Assembly (NCBI GenBank): GCA_003254905.1
Contig: QANU01005526.1
Coordinates: forward strand, 189,887 to 253,886
DNA: 64,000 nucleotides
Reading direction: 5' to 3'
Source: Nissolia schottii
Taxonomy: Eukaryota > Streptophyta > Magnoliopsida > Fabales > Fabaceae
A program made the translations under genes and the position numbers. Of the stretch, positions 12,212 through 22,994 are shown piece after piece. The notes below the pieces were generated by a model. The model made no database searches. It saw only the letters and a list, made by a program, of their open reading frames with translations, and was not told where the DNA came from. Positions within the stretch are counted from its first letter, which is position 1. Each line of letters starts with the position of its first letter.

Positions 12212-12930
12212 CATAGTTATCAAAATCGCTTTTTAAATCGTAAAACCGTACGATTTTACGAGTTTAGGTAGTAAAATCGAGCTAAATCGCATGAAAACTC
12301 GTTTCTGGGTAAAATCGGGTAAACTCGCATAAAATCAGATAAAATCGCGATTTTACCACATAGGCAGGTTTTTTCTTTTAGGGACAAAACAAGTTTGATA
12401 TTGTTTTGCATATCTATGAGTTTTTAGATTTAGGTCATTTAAGTATTTTAGAGTTATCATTTACAGTTACGCCTAAAATCGTGCTCCGTTGTGCTCCTCC
12501 ATCGTGCTCCGTCGTTGCTTGTGCTCCGTCGCTAATCCATCATATGTATTTCATCCTTTGCTCAGGGATCTTTCCCACCAGGGTGCGTGACCTCTGCATT
12601 GCTATTTGTGCTTTAGTGTTATAGATTGAAGACATCATCGTCACAAACTCGCTTCTTGTGATGTTCAATAGTCAATACTATGTATTATGTTATATGTATT
12701 ATGTATGAATTGAACTTAGAACTCATATATTTCATCTTTATTTGTGCCTTGTTATGGAGGTAAATGTATTTATGAATTTCAAGTTTTATTAAATATATTT
12801 TTGTAGCATAATAATTTTTTAAAATATTTTTTTAATATTTTTTTAATAATAGGTAAACTCGTACGAGTTTACGATCCGAGTTTACGGAGGCTCCACGAGT
12901 TTACTTAAACTCTCGAGTTTGATAACCATG
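12212..12930. mobile_element. Non-autonomous hAT-like element, 719 bp, 8-bp target duplication
   Basis: The ends are inverted repeats: catagttatcaaaa at the left and, reading inward from the right, catggttatcaaac. The octamer cttggaac occurs immediately outside both ends (12204-12211 and 12931-12938), an exact 8-bp target duplication as made by hAT transposases. The subterminal regions are filled with aaatcg/actcg words in both orientations. No transposase is encoded. It inserted in a cac/acc-rich low-complexity tract. Confidence 0.72.
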
Positions 12931-13034
12931 CTTGGAACAATGTAGCGCGACCAACAACCGCACCATCATAACCAACACCTCTAGGAACCACCACCATAGA
13001 CATCCTAACTGTCGTTCCCGATGTCTTTTTTGCT

Positions 13035-15010
13035 GTGTAAGTGAGCCAAGTCTAACATTGGTTATTTTAAGAAAGGATGGGATATGCTCCTCTAGTAATA
13101 AGGGTTTCGCATTTAGTTGTTGCGCACTACTTAAAAGATAGTCTATACACTAGAGAGATGGTGTTAGACTATTGGGTGGTGAGTTGTAATAAAAATAAAA
13201 ATAAAAAATTATATTTTTGGTAGTTGAGTTAGTTTATCCCTTACAAAGGCCATGGAAGTATGTTGAAGTGACCAAACTATGTTAAAATTTTGTGCTCTTT
13301 TATTGTGCATTTTTTTCTTGTGTGCCTTTAGTGAGTTCCTTATCCTAACCAGTGGTCTTAGTAGCTTTGGTTTGAAAGGGAAGAAAGCTACGATTGCAGG
13401 AAGGTTTAGATTATGCTTTGAATATTATGGCTAGTGTGATGAAATTGGAGTTACATACCGTTCTTTGACAAAAAGAACAAACTCACTATGTGGTAATCTA
13501 CCATAAAAGATCTTTTAGTGCAATAAGGTTTAGATTATGCTTTGAAAAAAAAACAAAAGCCTAAAGAGATGAAGGATGTATTGAGTGGAAGTTTATTAAA
13601 AAAAAGCTACAAGTATTATTAGGTTGACTCTTGCTCTTGCAATCAAGTACACAATGTTAAATGAGACAACGCCACAAGAGATATGAAAAAAGTTGGAGGA
13701 GATTTATCCGTCGAAGTCATTGACCAACCACTTGTATTTGAAGATAGACTTGTACTCGCATGAGAATGGAAGAATGAGGTAATCTACATGGCCATATTGA
13801 CAAGTTTAACCGGTGAGTTTGTCAGCTGTTAAATATAAGAGAAAAGTTAAGTGATGAAATTTGCTTTAATAGCTTCATTGCCTTAATCTATAGATCATTG
13901 ATGAGATCATTGTTGATTAAGCATACAATTACGCTAGATGATGTCGCTAATGTCTTACAAGAGGATTCGAGAATGTAGAGGGATGATCATACCAATGATG
14001 GTGGAAAGATATTAGCTACGGAGAGCCCTTAAAGAGGAAGGAACAATACTCAAAGGAGAGGCAGACAACAATGAAAACCTGTTGAAAGCGACTTCAGTGA
14101 GGTGAAGTGCTACTACTATGAAGAGAAAGTGCACATCCAATCTCAATTTCCAACGATGAGAGAAGACTTGAAGATTCTAATAGCTCAAGGGAAAAGCTCG
14201 CATAGTTAAATCTTCAGGTGATGAAGATTTGTATCATGTAGAGAGTGTCAATAATTATTCTATTGATAATCATGTTGGTGATGTGCATGTGTGCAAAGAT
14301 CAAGACATGTTTACTACTTTGCAGAATGATGGAGATTTTGGCAATATCAATGTGAGAACAAAATTGAATATGAAAGTTGAATGCATGAGAAGAGTTTGTC
14401 TAAAACTACACAGCTTTAAAGTCAAAATTATTTCTAATATGAGATATGTGCATATTGCTAATTTCAACATTATTTCATTGGGAGAAAATAACATCGCATG
14501 GATACAAATATGTAGGAATCGGAATGACGCGTAAAGTGTACAAGGGAAACTGCTTGATTGTACACGGCAAAAAATGCGAGAAAAACATTTGTTATTTGGA
14601 TGGTCACTCCATGAGAAAAATGCTTGAAGATAATGAAACAAAGATAAGAAGAAGGTTGAGACGTGAGTCAAGTTTCAGGAGAGACTGAGGTATTTAGGAA
14701 CATGGCTCAAGGAAGAATTTGTTGTGTATGTGAGGCAAGTTCCACATTACATATAAATAAATGTTTAACCTTTAATTATTACACACTACCTAAAAGAGAG
14801 TATAGATAATATAAAATAACCTGAATGAACTATTGAATGGTGAGTTGTAATCAAATATTTTTCATAATTGAGTTGTTTTATCCCTTGTAAGGATGGGAGG
14901 AGTAAGTTGAAGAGATCCAATGACATTAAAATTTTATATTCATTTTATTGTGCGTTATTTATTTTTTCTTGCACACCTTTTGTGGATTATTTAGTCTAAT
15001 ACTTGTCACG
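13035..15010 (+). mobile_element. Decayed Ty1/copia retrotransposon with both LTRs
   Basis: Two direct repeats of about 290-310 bp (about 13035-13350 and 14722-15010) share gtgag.caagt, ctac.taaaaga, ggtgagttgtaat, gttgaag and attgtgc blocks. A degraded initiator-Met primer site (tggtcttagtagc) follows the left LTR. Between them are frameshifted copia remnants. Near 13600-13780 is a Gag-like stretch with KSLTNHLYLK. Near 14100-14150 is a degenerate zinc-knuckle-like stretch. Near 14390-14640 is a GAG-pre-integrase-like stretch with RYVHIANFNIISLG, which continues one frame over. Protease, integrase core, RT and RNase H are missing. Non-functional. Confidence 0.65.
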
Positions 15011-15303
15011 TTTGTCTCATGACAGGAATTATAGACTAATTATTATTTTTTGACCAAGTAAGTTTTGGAATTGCGTGGGGGTTATAGTTGCACGTCTGCA
15101 ATGTCGGACCAGAATTGAATTTTGTGAAAAATTCTGTTTTTATGTAAATAACAGTTTTCAACAAATTGGCCACAAATCAATTTCTTGGGTGAGGTCGCTG
15201 TTGACTTGAATTGACGTGTTAGATAAAATACAAATAGGACAACCGAAGTGTTCTTTATATTTCAAACACTTCTGTCAGGCGTGGAACATTTTATCCGGCC
15301 CGA

Positions 15304-15547
15304 TGGCATATTCCTTCTTTGGTTTTGGTAGGTGAGTCACTTTTTTTTTTGGTAGACATAGGGACAAAAGCTCGAAAGGGAACAACAAAACTAGCTTCCA
15401 CAAGGTCACGCGATCTGAATTAGATCATTCAGAAGTAATGTACGAGTAGCCGCCGGGACCATATCAAAATGAGTGATCTCAAAGTTGTCGAGTTTGTGAC
15501 TCATGTTGGCATATTCCTTCTTTGGTTTTGGTGGTTGAGTCACTTTA
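15304..15547. repeat. 40-bp direct repeat pair
   Basis: Positions 15304-15343 and about 15506-15546 are almost identical: both contain ggcatattccttctttgg and end in gagtcacttt. About 160 bp of unrelated sequence lies between. The cause is unclear; it may be a local duplication or the edges of a decayed insertion. Confidence 0.6.
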
Positions 15548-15624
15548 AAAGGGCGAGAAAGAGACCAGAAATACTTGCATACTATTATATTAGAGCTAAT
15601 TTAATTCGTGCTTTAGCGATGTTA

Positions 15625-15933
15625 TTAGTTTGGTTTGCCGGAGATTTCATATTTAAATAAATATTTTAGATATACAAATTCTTTAGTAAATACAAATAAA
15701 ATAAAATAGAAAGCCCACTTATAGAAATATGAATGAAAAAAAAAATGAAGGGAAAGATGTGATAACGAAGGTAGTTATTAAATATAAGTAAAAATTTGAA
15801 ATGGATAATGGAAGAGTGGCAAAAGAGTTTATCAACAAAATATTTTAAAATTAATCATAAATAAAGATAAAATTAGTATATAAAGTTGTACATCAAAAAA
15901 TTTTCTTGTATCTTCTTTACAATATTGTATAGA
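15625..15933 (-). mobile_element. Helitron-like element H3, minus strand, related to H1
   Basis: Read on the minus strand it starts TCTATACAATATTGTAAAG and ends CTAA, between A and T. Several blocks match H1 in order: tctataca, taaag..gatacaagaaaa, acaactttatata, attaattttaaa and gtatatctaaaa near the 3' end. The terminal hairpin is eroded. A short open frame at 15469-15660 runs into this element and is not taken as a gene. Confidence 0.45.
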
Positions 15934-15939
15934 TTAGTG

Positions 15940-16260
15940 TGTCTTCACAAATACTTTGTGTCTGTCAAATATTAAATTAGTTGGGATCATTAAACATGAA
16001 TAGTAATGTAAAAAGAAGAAAAAAAAAAAGGCCTTTTTTTTAATATTTGGTGAATTGACATAAAAATTTAAAGGAAAAAAAATTTGAAAATTTAAAAATT
16101 GGGAAGTGGAAAGTGGGACTGTGGGATCGTGGAGCAGTGAGTGAAAAACGTAGGGGTGTTTGTATAATTTTTCAATAATTAATTAATTGTTATTGATTGA
16201 GATAATATGTTTGGGGAATGAATCCTCTCATGTTATCTTTCTTTTTCATTTCAAATGTAA
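15940..16260. other. Intergenic AT-rich DNA
   Basis: No gene seen. Around 16215-16260 is gggaatgaatcctctca, which resembles the end of the MITE found at 8012-8172 without a matching partner. Confidence 0.45.
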
Positions 16261-16938
16261 TGGGCGAGGTAGTCAGCATGAACCCGCCGAAGCAAATGAA
16301 TAACAGTGATGGTCAGAGCAGTCAACGCATGGTTAACTTCATAGAAGATGCTGCGTAAGTCTTTCGCTTCAACATGGATTGCGTCATTGAGAAATTTTAT
16401 GTAGTGATAATGTTGGCCAATTCACATTGATTAGCAATTTTAGGAAAACTCGTATAAGTTGTAACTTATTTGCAATTTTATGTTATTGTGGTGTTGCAGT
16501 TATTTCGGGCCAGGTGTTTCATGGGTACATGTTTTGGTCCTTTTACTCCTTTTCTGCTAAACCCGCATGCTATTTCTAAAACTCAACATATGGTTCACTT
16601 TACAATGTAGGCAAAGCCAACTGTGCAAAGCAGTTTCTATGCATCTAATGTTTATATCAACCCAGTCATACCTCAATTGGTTGAATTTAGATCAAGGCAT
16701 GAACATATATGTAATATTCAATTATGTGTGCTAAAACTACTATCACTTACTGTATACCTAGCAAAATAGACTCTAGAAATAACCATGTTCCTTGCAGATT
16801 GTACTCTAGAAATAACGCTGTTTTGAGGTAGTATTCCTATTTGCACTCAACTACCTTATCCACCTTATTGTGCTCATTTTATAAGATTCGTTTCAAAGTT
16901 TTTCCCCATTTATCTGAATCAATTTCTCCCTATATTAG

Positions 16939-17053
16939 GTACCGCTTGCCATTGATTGACAGTGACGGTACCACATCCATTTCTTTGCTTTTGTGGGATA
17001 AGGAAGCATGTGAGGTCGTTGAAAGGACAGCGACTGAAGTGGAGGATTCTGCG
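16939..17053 (+). pseudogene. RPA1-like OB-fold exon fragment
   Basis: An open stretch bounded by an acceptor (tattag) and a donor (gtaagt) encodes about 38 residues including RYRLPLIDSDGTTSISLLLWDKEA. This resembles the C-terminal OB fold of plant replication protein A large-subunit-like proteins, where a strand, a D-x-T-G/S-T turn and LLWD/FDRE recur. An upstream stretch at 16277-16355 starts with ATG and ends at a gtaagt donor, and could be an earlier exon of the same relic. No downstream exon was found, so a gene fragment or decayed copy is most likely. Confidence 0.35.
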
Positions 17054-17269
17054 GTAAGTTGTACCTAAACAATACTGATCATTGTTTTAATTTCACGTTA
17101 TTGCTATGAATTATTTTTGATGATTTTAAATTTATTTTTGTTTAAAGATATAGGATAAATTTCACTTTTCAAAATATTTTTTCTTATGGCTCATGTATAA
17201 ACAAAAAATTAAGAGTATTTTTGCATTAATTTGTCACATAGGACTAATGAAAATGGGAAACAAACCTCA

Positions 17270-18254
17270 TATATTTTTATAAAGTCATCATGGTATATTA
17301 TTTTATAATATGATAGACTTTTATTTGAATTAATTGTTATATGTAACCAACTTATAAACAGGCATACAATTCCTTGTAAACATGCACATTCATATACTAT
17401 CTAGATATTATCTCGGTTGTTTTCTTTCTTATGCCTCTATCCTCATTCACCCCACGATGTTTAACATGGTATCAAAACTATGGTATCCACCATGAACCCT
17501 TTTTCACTTTCGCTACCCAAAATTTAGGCTCTTTTCGTTTCCGCTCCGCTCACCATATATATATATATATATATATATATTATCTCCGATTCACCAACTT
17601 ATCAATCAGCGTTAATGACATAACCGACACTTATTGCCTTTATTGCCTTCGCACAGCTTCGATGTTGCCTTAGCTGGTTTCGCACCGCCCATTGTTGCCT
17701 TAGTTGTTTTTGCCCAATTAGTTGTTGCCTTAGTTGCTTCCTCCCAACCCATTGTTGCCTCCACTGGTTTCGTCCAGCCACAAATCATTGCCTCCACTGA
17801 TTTTTTTCCATTGGTTATGCCCAACCACAGATCGTTGACTCCGCTAGTTCTGTCCAACCACAGATCGTCCAGGTCTCTACTAGTTCCACCCAAGCCTCTA
17901 CTGCTTTCGTACTCTGGTTTCCAAACTCAAGTTAGTTTCATCAACACCTACTTGAGTTTGAGCGAGGATGTTAAGATATATTCTTATCTTATCTATTGAT
18001 ATATTTTCTTATCTTAATGGTTAAGATATTTACCTATCTTATCTGATTTTCCCACATTAAGTTTTATCATGATTGATTATTATTATTATTATTATTATTT
18101 GAATCAATTGTTATATGTAACAAGCTTATAAATAGACATATCGTTCCTTATAAACATGCACATTTAGAAATACAATACACACTACTATTCATATATTATC
18201 TCTATTGTTTTCTTTCATGTTCTCCTATCCCCGTTCACCCCATGATGCTTAGCA
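17270..18254 (+). mobile_element. TRIM-like LTR retrotransposon without coding genes
   Basis: The right LTR is well defined at 17969-18254 (tgttaagatatattc ... gatgcttagca). It is preceded by a polypurine tract (gagcgagga). The left LTR ends at 17466 (gatgtttaaca) and is followed directly by an initiator-Met primer site (tggtatcaaaac). Shared LTR blocks include ttgttatatgtaac, aacatgcacatt and ttcaccccacgatg. The left LTR upstream of about 17320 is divergent. The ~500-bp interior holds a (ta)n run and a gttgcct-type minisatellite but no gag or pol, as in TRIM elements. Confidence 0.62.
17636..17880. repeat. Minisatellite of ~30-bp gttgcct units
   Basis: Diverged tandem units carry tgttgcctta.ttg.tt and later cattgcctccactg about every 27-36 bp. 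The repeat keeps open frames in both directions (121 aa plus strand, 93 aa minus strand), which explains them without a gene. It forms the interior of the TRIM-like element. Confidence 0.6.
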
Positions 18255-19940
18255 GAAAATTAAAATATTTCTACCTATTAATATATAGATAACTTATTAT
18301 AATGGAGACTATATAGTAAAAGAAAAATAATTTCACGGACATTAATGTTGGCGCAAAAGCAAATACCACATGAATAGTTGAATTCAAATGGCTCAAATGA
18401 CCACTTATTTTGAGAATAATTCTCATAAAAACATGTTATGCAATTACAATAAATAAAATTTAAGGTCAATCTTTAAACTATGTGGAATATATTGGACAAA
18501 AGCGGTGACCATGAATAATACTATATATGATTGTCAAGAGACCTCATCAACAGTGTTGAGAGCTATTTTAGTTATGAGGATGATAAATACTCAAATATGA
18601 CTAAAATATTTAAAATAATATATTTAATATGAATAACTTCCATCAATGTAATTTCCTTTGATCCCAATTTTCTCTCTTTGTTTTGTTTTGATCTCTGATG
18701 TTTACACTAAATGTTAAATGATGATATTTATAAGGACAAAAAATATAGATCTCTTAAAATATTTAAATGACCCAAAACAAATTTTTTAATATTTATAAGG
18801 ACTAAATGTATATTCTAAAATTAAATACTTACTACGATGAGGATTTAAAATGACTTAAACTATAAACACTATAAAGGAAAAAAGGATTGAAACCGTACCA
18901 AAGAAAAATTTAGAGAGATCAAAATCAAAATAACCTAAATTTATAGGAACTAAAAACATATTTAAGCAATTATAATATATATACATATATTATTTCTATT
19001 ACAACTTTCTATCAAAAATATTTAATAAAAATAATTATAAAAAATTATAATCAAACTTGTGCAACGCACGGGCAGAATCTATAATTTTTCAAAAAATTTA
19101 ACGCAAATGATCAGTATAGTGCTTAGTTATAATCAACAATTAAATTGTTTTCCAATGTACTATGTAAAAAGCTATTAAAAATGTAAGAATCTCAAGTCTT
19201 ACATTGATACCAGGGAGTCTCTACTCAAATCTAACACCTCATATTTTGATATATTCATATTTCATAATAAAAATTGATAGCACAAAAAATAAATGAATGT
19301 ATTTTTTAAAGAAAAAAAGCTACTATAGTTTAATTATGTCAAAAGTATGAAATATTAAAACTATTCGACCAAAAGAAATGATAAACTTATAAACTATGTA
19401 AAAATGTCTATATTTTAATGTTTTATATGGAGTCACCCAGTGAATTCATACCCTGTACAGGTAGCAAGTGCAACATCTGCAGCACATCATGCCTGTAATA
19501 AAATATTTGCATTTTCAAAATGTGAATTTTGACTTTTCTAACCTGTAATATAATATAAGATTAATTTCTATTTATTGATAGTGTAAAAAGGTTTAACATA
19601 ATCATCCAATTATTTACTGTCATGTATGAAAAAGTGGTTAAATCTCACTTTTACTACTTTAAAAATCATGTAAATAAATACACATGATTAAACCCTAAAC
19701 CCTAAAATTCTTTACATTATCAGTGAATAAAAGTTAACCTCACATAATATTCAGGTAAGATAAAAAAAACATGTAATATAATTTTTCTTTCAAAATATGA
19801 AATTTGGGTTTTCTCAAATGAAACAATGAAGATGGTGTAAGAGTTTATATAGTATGAGAAGTGATAGAGAGATTTTATCTGACATTTTTATGCTCCACAA
19901 TTGAGCATTACAGCCTATAATTATGTGATTTTGATGGCTA
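18255..19940. other. Intergenic AT-rich DNA
   Basis: No coding or RNA gene recognised. Near 19050 is cttgtgcaacgcacggg, a hairpin word often seen near Helitron ends, but no proper CTRR terminus follows. Confidence 0.5.
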
Positions 19941-19944
19941 ATTG

Positions 19945-21255
19945 ATAAGATTCGCATACTTGTCCTTTTATGAGCATAATTGAGAAAACTATAGTTTAAG
20001 CATCGTTTTTAAATGATTTTTTATTGTCTCGAGTAACCTATGCATTTAACATCTTGTGTTTGAGTTGTTAGAATCATAGGTGTTTGAGTGTTGATGTAAG
20101 AAGGGGAGCAAAAGGAGTAAGGAATGGAAGAAAAGAGCCAATTATGAGTCAGTAGAGCATCTTGCGCAAGTCTTAAGGAATCTCAAGTGTCTCGCGCGAT
20201 TTGAAGTAAACAGAGAGCAAGGATTGACATTTTGGAAGGCGTCTCGCGTGATAGGTGACAAACAGGAAGCATGTCTCACGCAAGACACAATGCAACACGC
20301 GTGAGACACGATCACAGAGGTCCAAAACCCTATTTTGTGATCCAAAAAGGTTATAAATAGACATAGGGGGTGAACACAATTGGGGGAACCACTCATACCA
20401 ACACCCAGTTGCTCTTAGGATTAGGTTTTAAACAGTTTTTCCCTCTATTTGCTAGCATCTTAGGATTTATGTTAGTGATGTTTTCTTAGTTTTGTCTCGT
20501 TCGAAGATTGTTGGCGCTCTCGCGATCGTGTTCGAGTTATATCGTTTTCGACTCGCTTTCTTCATTAATTTAATTCAGGTTTTCATTATTTTCCAATTTT
20601 GTTTCTGCTTTTATCTTGTTCATTTATTTATTATGAGCTTTTATCCTCCACCCATGGAAGAGTAATTTTCCTAATATCTTGCATGCGGTAACTCTGTATT
20701 ATGATTAATTAGAGGTTCGGTGCTTAATGTTTATTCATATGTTATTCCGCCCCTAATTGGTAATATACTGATTGCATGTTATTAGTTAGGTTTAATTCTA
20801 GATTAATAGATCTTGACGGTCATAGGATTTATTGATTTAGGATTTGGAAACTTTTTGGGGAACTAATTAGATCTAATTAGATTGTGCAATTGATGCTTGG
20901 AGGATTGACAATTGAGTCTTTTAAGTGAATTACATGTTAGAGATTTCAACTAACAACAACATCCTCTTTATGAATAATTAATTTAGGAATCGATGACAAT
21001 AAATCCTTGAATCTAGAAACATCGTATATAGGATATTGTTCTTTATCATTGCTGATTCATTTCTGTTTTAATTTCCTTTAATTCGAATTCATTAATCAAA
21101 CCCCCCGTTACTTGTAATTATAATTGTAATTGGCTTGAAAATTGTTTCCTTATAAACGACATAGGTTAGCCCCTATATTACCTTTTTGGGGTTAATTTAG
21201 TTTTATAAATTATTATTTGATCGCGCACTAAAGTTAACGTTTTGGTGCGTGTCAA
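19945..21255 (+). mobile_element. Probable solo LTR of a long-LTR Ty3/gypsy element
   Basis: The region has LTR-like organisation in the plus direction: tgataagattcgc start, an array of GC palindromes (cttgcgcaag, tctcgcgcga, acgcgtgaga) at 20155-20310, a TATA box ttataaatag at 20350-20360, then a leader rich in cgttcgaag/cgatcgtg, and an end at gtgcgtgtca. No gag or pol follows. The boundaries are approximate and no target duplication was found, so the superfamily is inferred from the layout only. Confidence 0.4.
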
Positions 21256-22485
21256 GAAGCATGCTAAGGAAGATAGAATGTGAAGAGTTAGCATGGGAAA
21301 TAGAAAAATAATGAAAGGACAGGTGACATGACTGTTGTGATTCATGAGATTTTTGCCTATTTTTATGGGAATACGAGGAGGTGAAGAACGTTCATCGACC
21401 TACAAGAAATGATACAAGAACATATTTCTTCCCAAGGGACGAAATGGGGAGGTCAAACGAGAATGTTTACTTCCACACAAAACAAAGAATTTGGTCGACC
21501 TTGGGAGTGGATCCTGTGAAGGACGACATTAATATTTCAAGAAGAGGAAGAGTTTTAGGAGAGAGAAATGACCTAATAATAGGTGACGAGATGACAGGGG
21601 TAGCAATGATGACCGATGGCAATGCTTTTGACACGTTTTTGGGGTTTCTTAATATATTTTATTCAAGAATAAAGGTAGTGGTCGAGCACTGCACAATTCA
21701 AATATTTTCTTATTGACCACCCCAAAAGAAAATATCGGGGGCATCTTGTTATGGCAAAAAATTATATTAAGGATAATGAAGTAAATTCATAACAATGAGA
21801 CCGGGAATGAACCGCATGAGTTCACTGAAAAAAGGTTATGGCCGAGCATGTTAGTTGACCCTGAGCAAAAGGCCCAGTCGACTTGATAATGATGATTATG
21901 GTCGACCTCAAATAAGGAAAGAAAGGTTGTCGACTAAAGCCATGAATATGTCAAATACTCTTTTATAACAATGAGGGGACGATGCATGAAAGAGATAAGC
22001 ATGAGTTTATCTTGAGTTTATCCGAATTTAACGGAGTCCACTTGAATTTACTTAGGTTTGAGTTTTAAGTGAGTTAACTCGATTTTAAAACCTAATCTCA
22101 TAAACTCATAAGAGTTTAAGACTTAACTTGAAAGTTTGACAATCACATCGATACATGATAAACAATAAAAAAATTAATAGTGAAAAATAATACTTAACAA
22201 TACATGACCAAAATCTACTTGAGAAGATGTATTTCCGCTTTTTTATTGCACATTGTTTGTTTTGATATGATATTTTAATTATATTGACGTTGTTCACCTT
22301 GTGTATGTTCATAAATTATATAGCCTTTATCTGTTCATCTTTAGTTTATTTAAAAATTATTTTAAAAATATAATTGAAAAATTAATTTTATATTTTTATC
22401 CAATTAAAAAAAATTTACAAAAAAAATCTAAATTAAAAAATAAAACAACAGGAATTCTACTAATTAAAAGTATTTGAGAAATTTT
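21256..22485. other. Intergenic, retroelement-like debris
   Basis: Contains an open frame at 21381-21716 (111 codons) with no recognisable domain, followed by ggtcgacc/gtcgac-rich sequence like LTR debris to about 21960. At 22000-22140 gagttta/actcg words and aagtttgacaatc resemble a decayed end of the hAT-like family at 12212-12930. Confidence 0.4.
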
Positions 22486-22654
22486 TATATGGACACAAAT
22501 TTAACAAATTATTTTTGAGGGCACACATAATAAAAGTAAATCTCATCATTTATTGTGTGTCGTGCCATATGTTTTAGAATTCTACTAATTAGAATTCATT
22601 TTTATTGTGTGTATTCACTATTCAAGAATAGTGTGTTAAAAGTGTACCCATATA
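22486..22654. mobile_element. MITE downstream of the villin gene
   Basis: Terminal inverted repeats: the left end tatatggacacaaatttaac pairs with tatatgggtacacttttaac read inward from the right end, then attcttga and acacaataaaa blocks continue the match. About 170 bp, non-coding. Confidence 0.5.
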
Positions 22655-22994
22655 AGAATGGCCTACATGTGCCAAAAAAATAAAGATTAATGTATTAAAC
22701 TTGTGTCTAAAGAAGATTTTCTCCTCAAATTAGTTTGCCATACTCCAATGTTGGAACTTCTTTTTCTATTAAGGGGGAAAACGGAACACAGTTCCACGTG
22801 CATGCCCCCAAACGCACCCTCATTCATAGTAGTATAGTGTAAGATAAAAATGAAAGAATAAATGACATGTATTTCACAAAAAAGGATATACCCACTCAAT
22901 CTCAAAGCACTGAGGAAGTAAATTTCTTATCATTTGTCGCAATATAATGACACAACACACTGCCATTTGTTGGCCTTACACGCTTGGTCTCTAA

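Noticed and set aside
15469..15660. 63-codon open frame with hydrophobic residues
   Set aside because: It overlaps the Helitron-like H3 terminus and a 40-bp direct repeat and has no recognisable domain.
17634..17999. 121-codon repetitive open frame
   Set aside because: Produced by the minisatellite inside the TRIM-like element; the opposite strand is open too.
21381..21716. 111-codon open frame
   Set aside because: No domain recognised and surrounded by LTR-like debris; mentioned in the region entry but not called as a gene.
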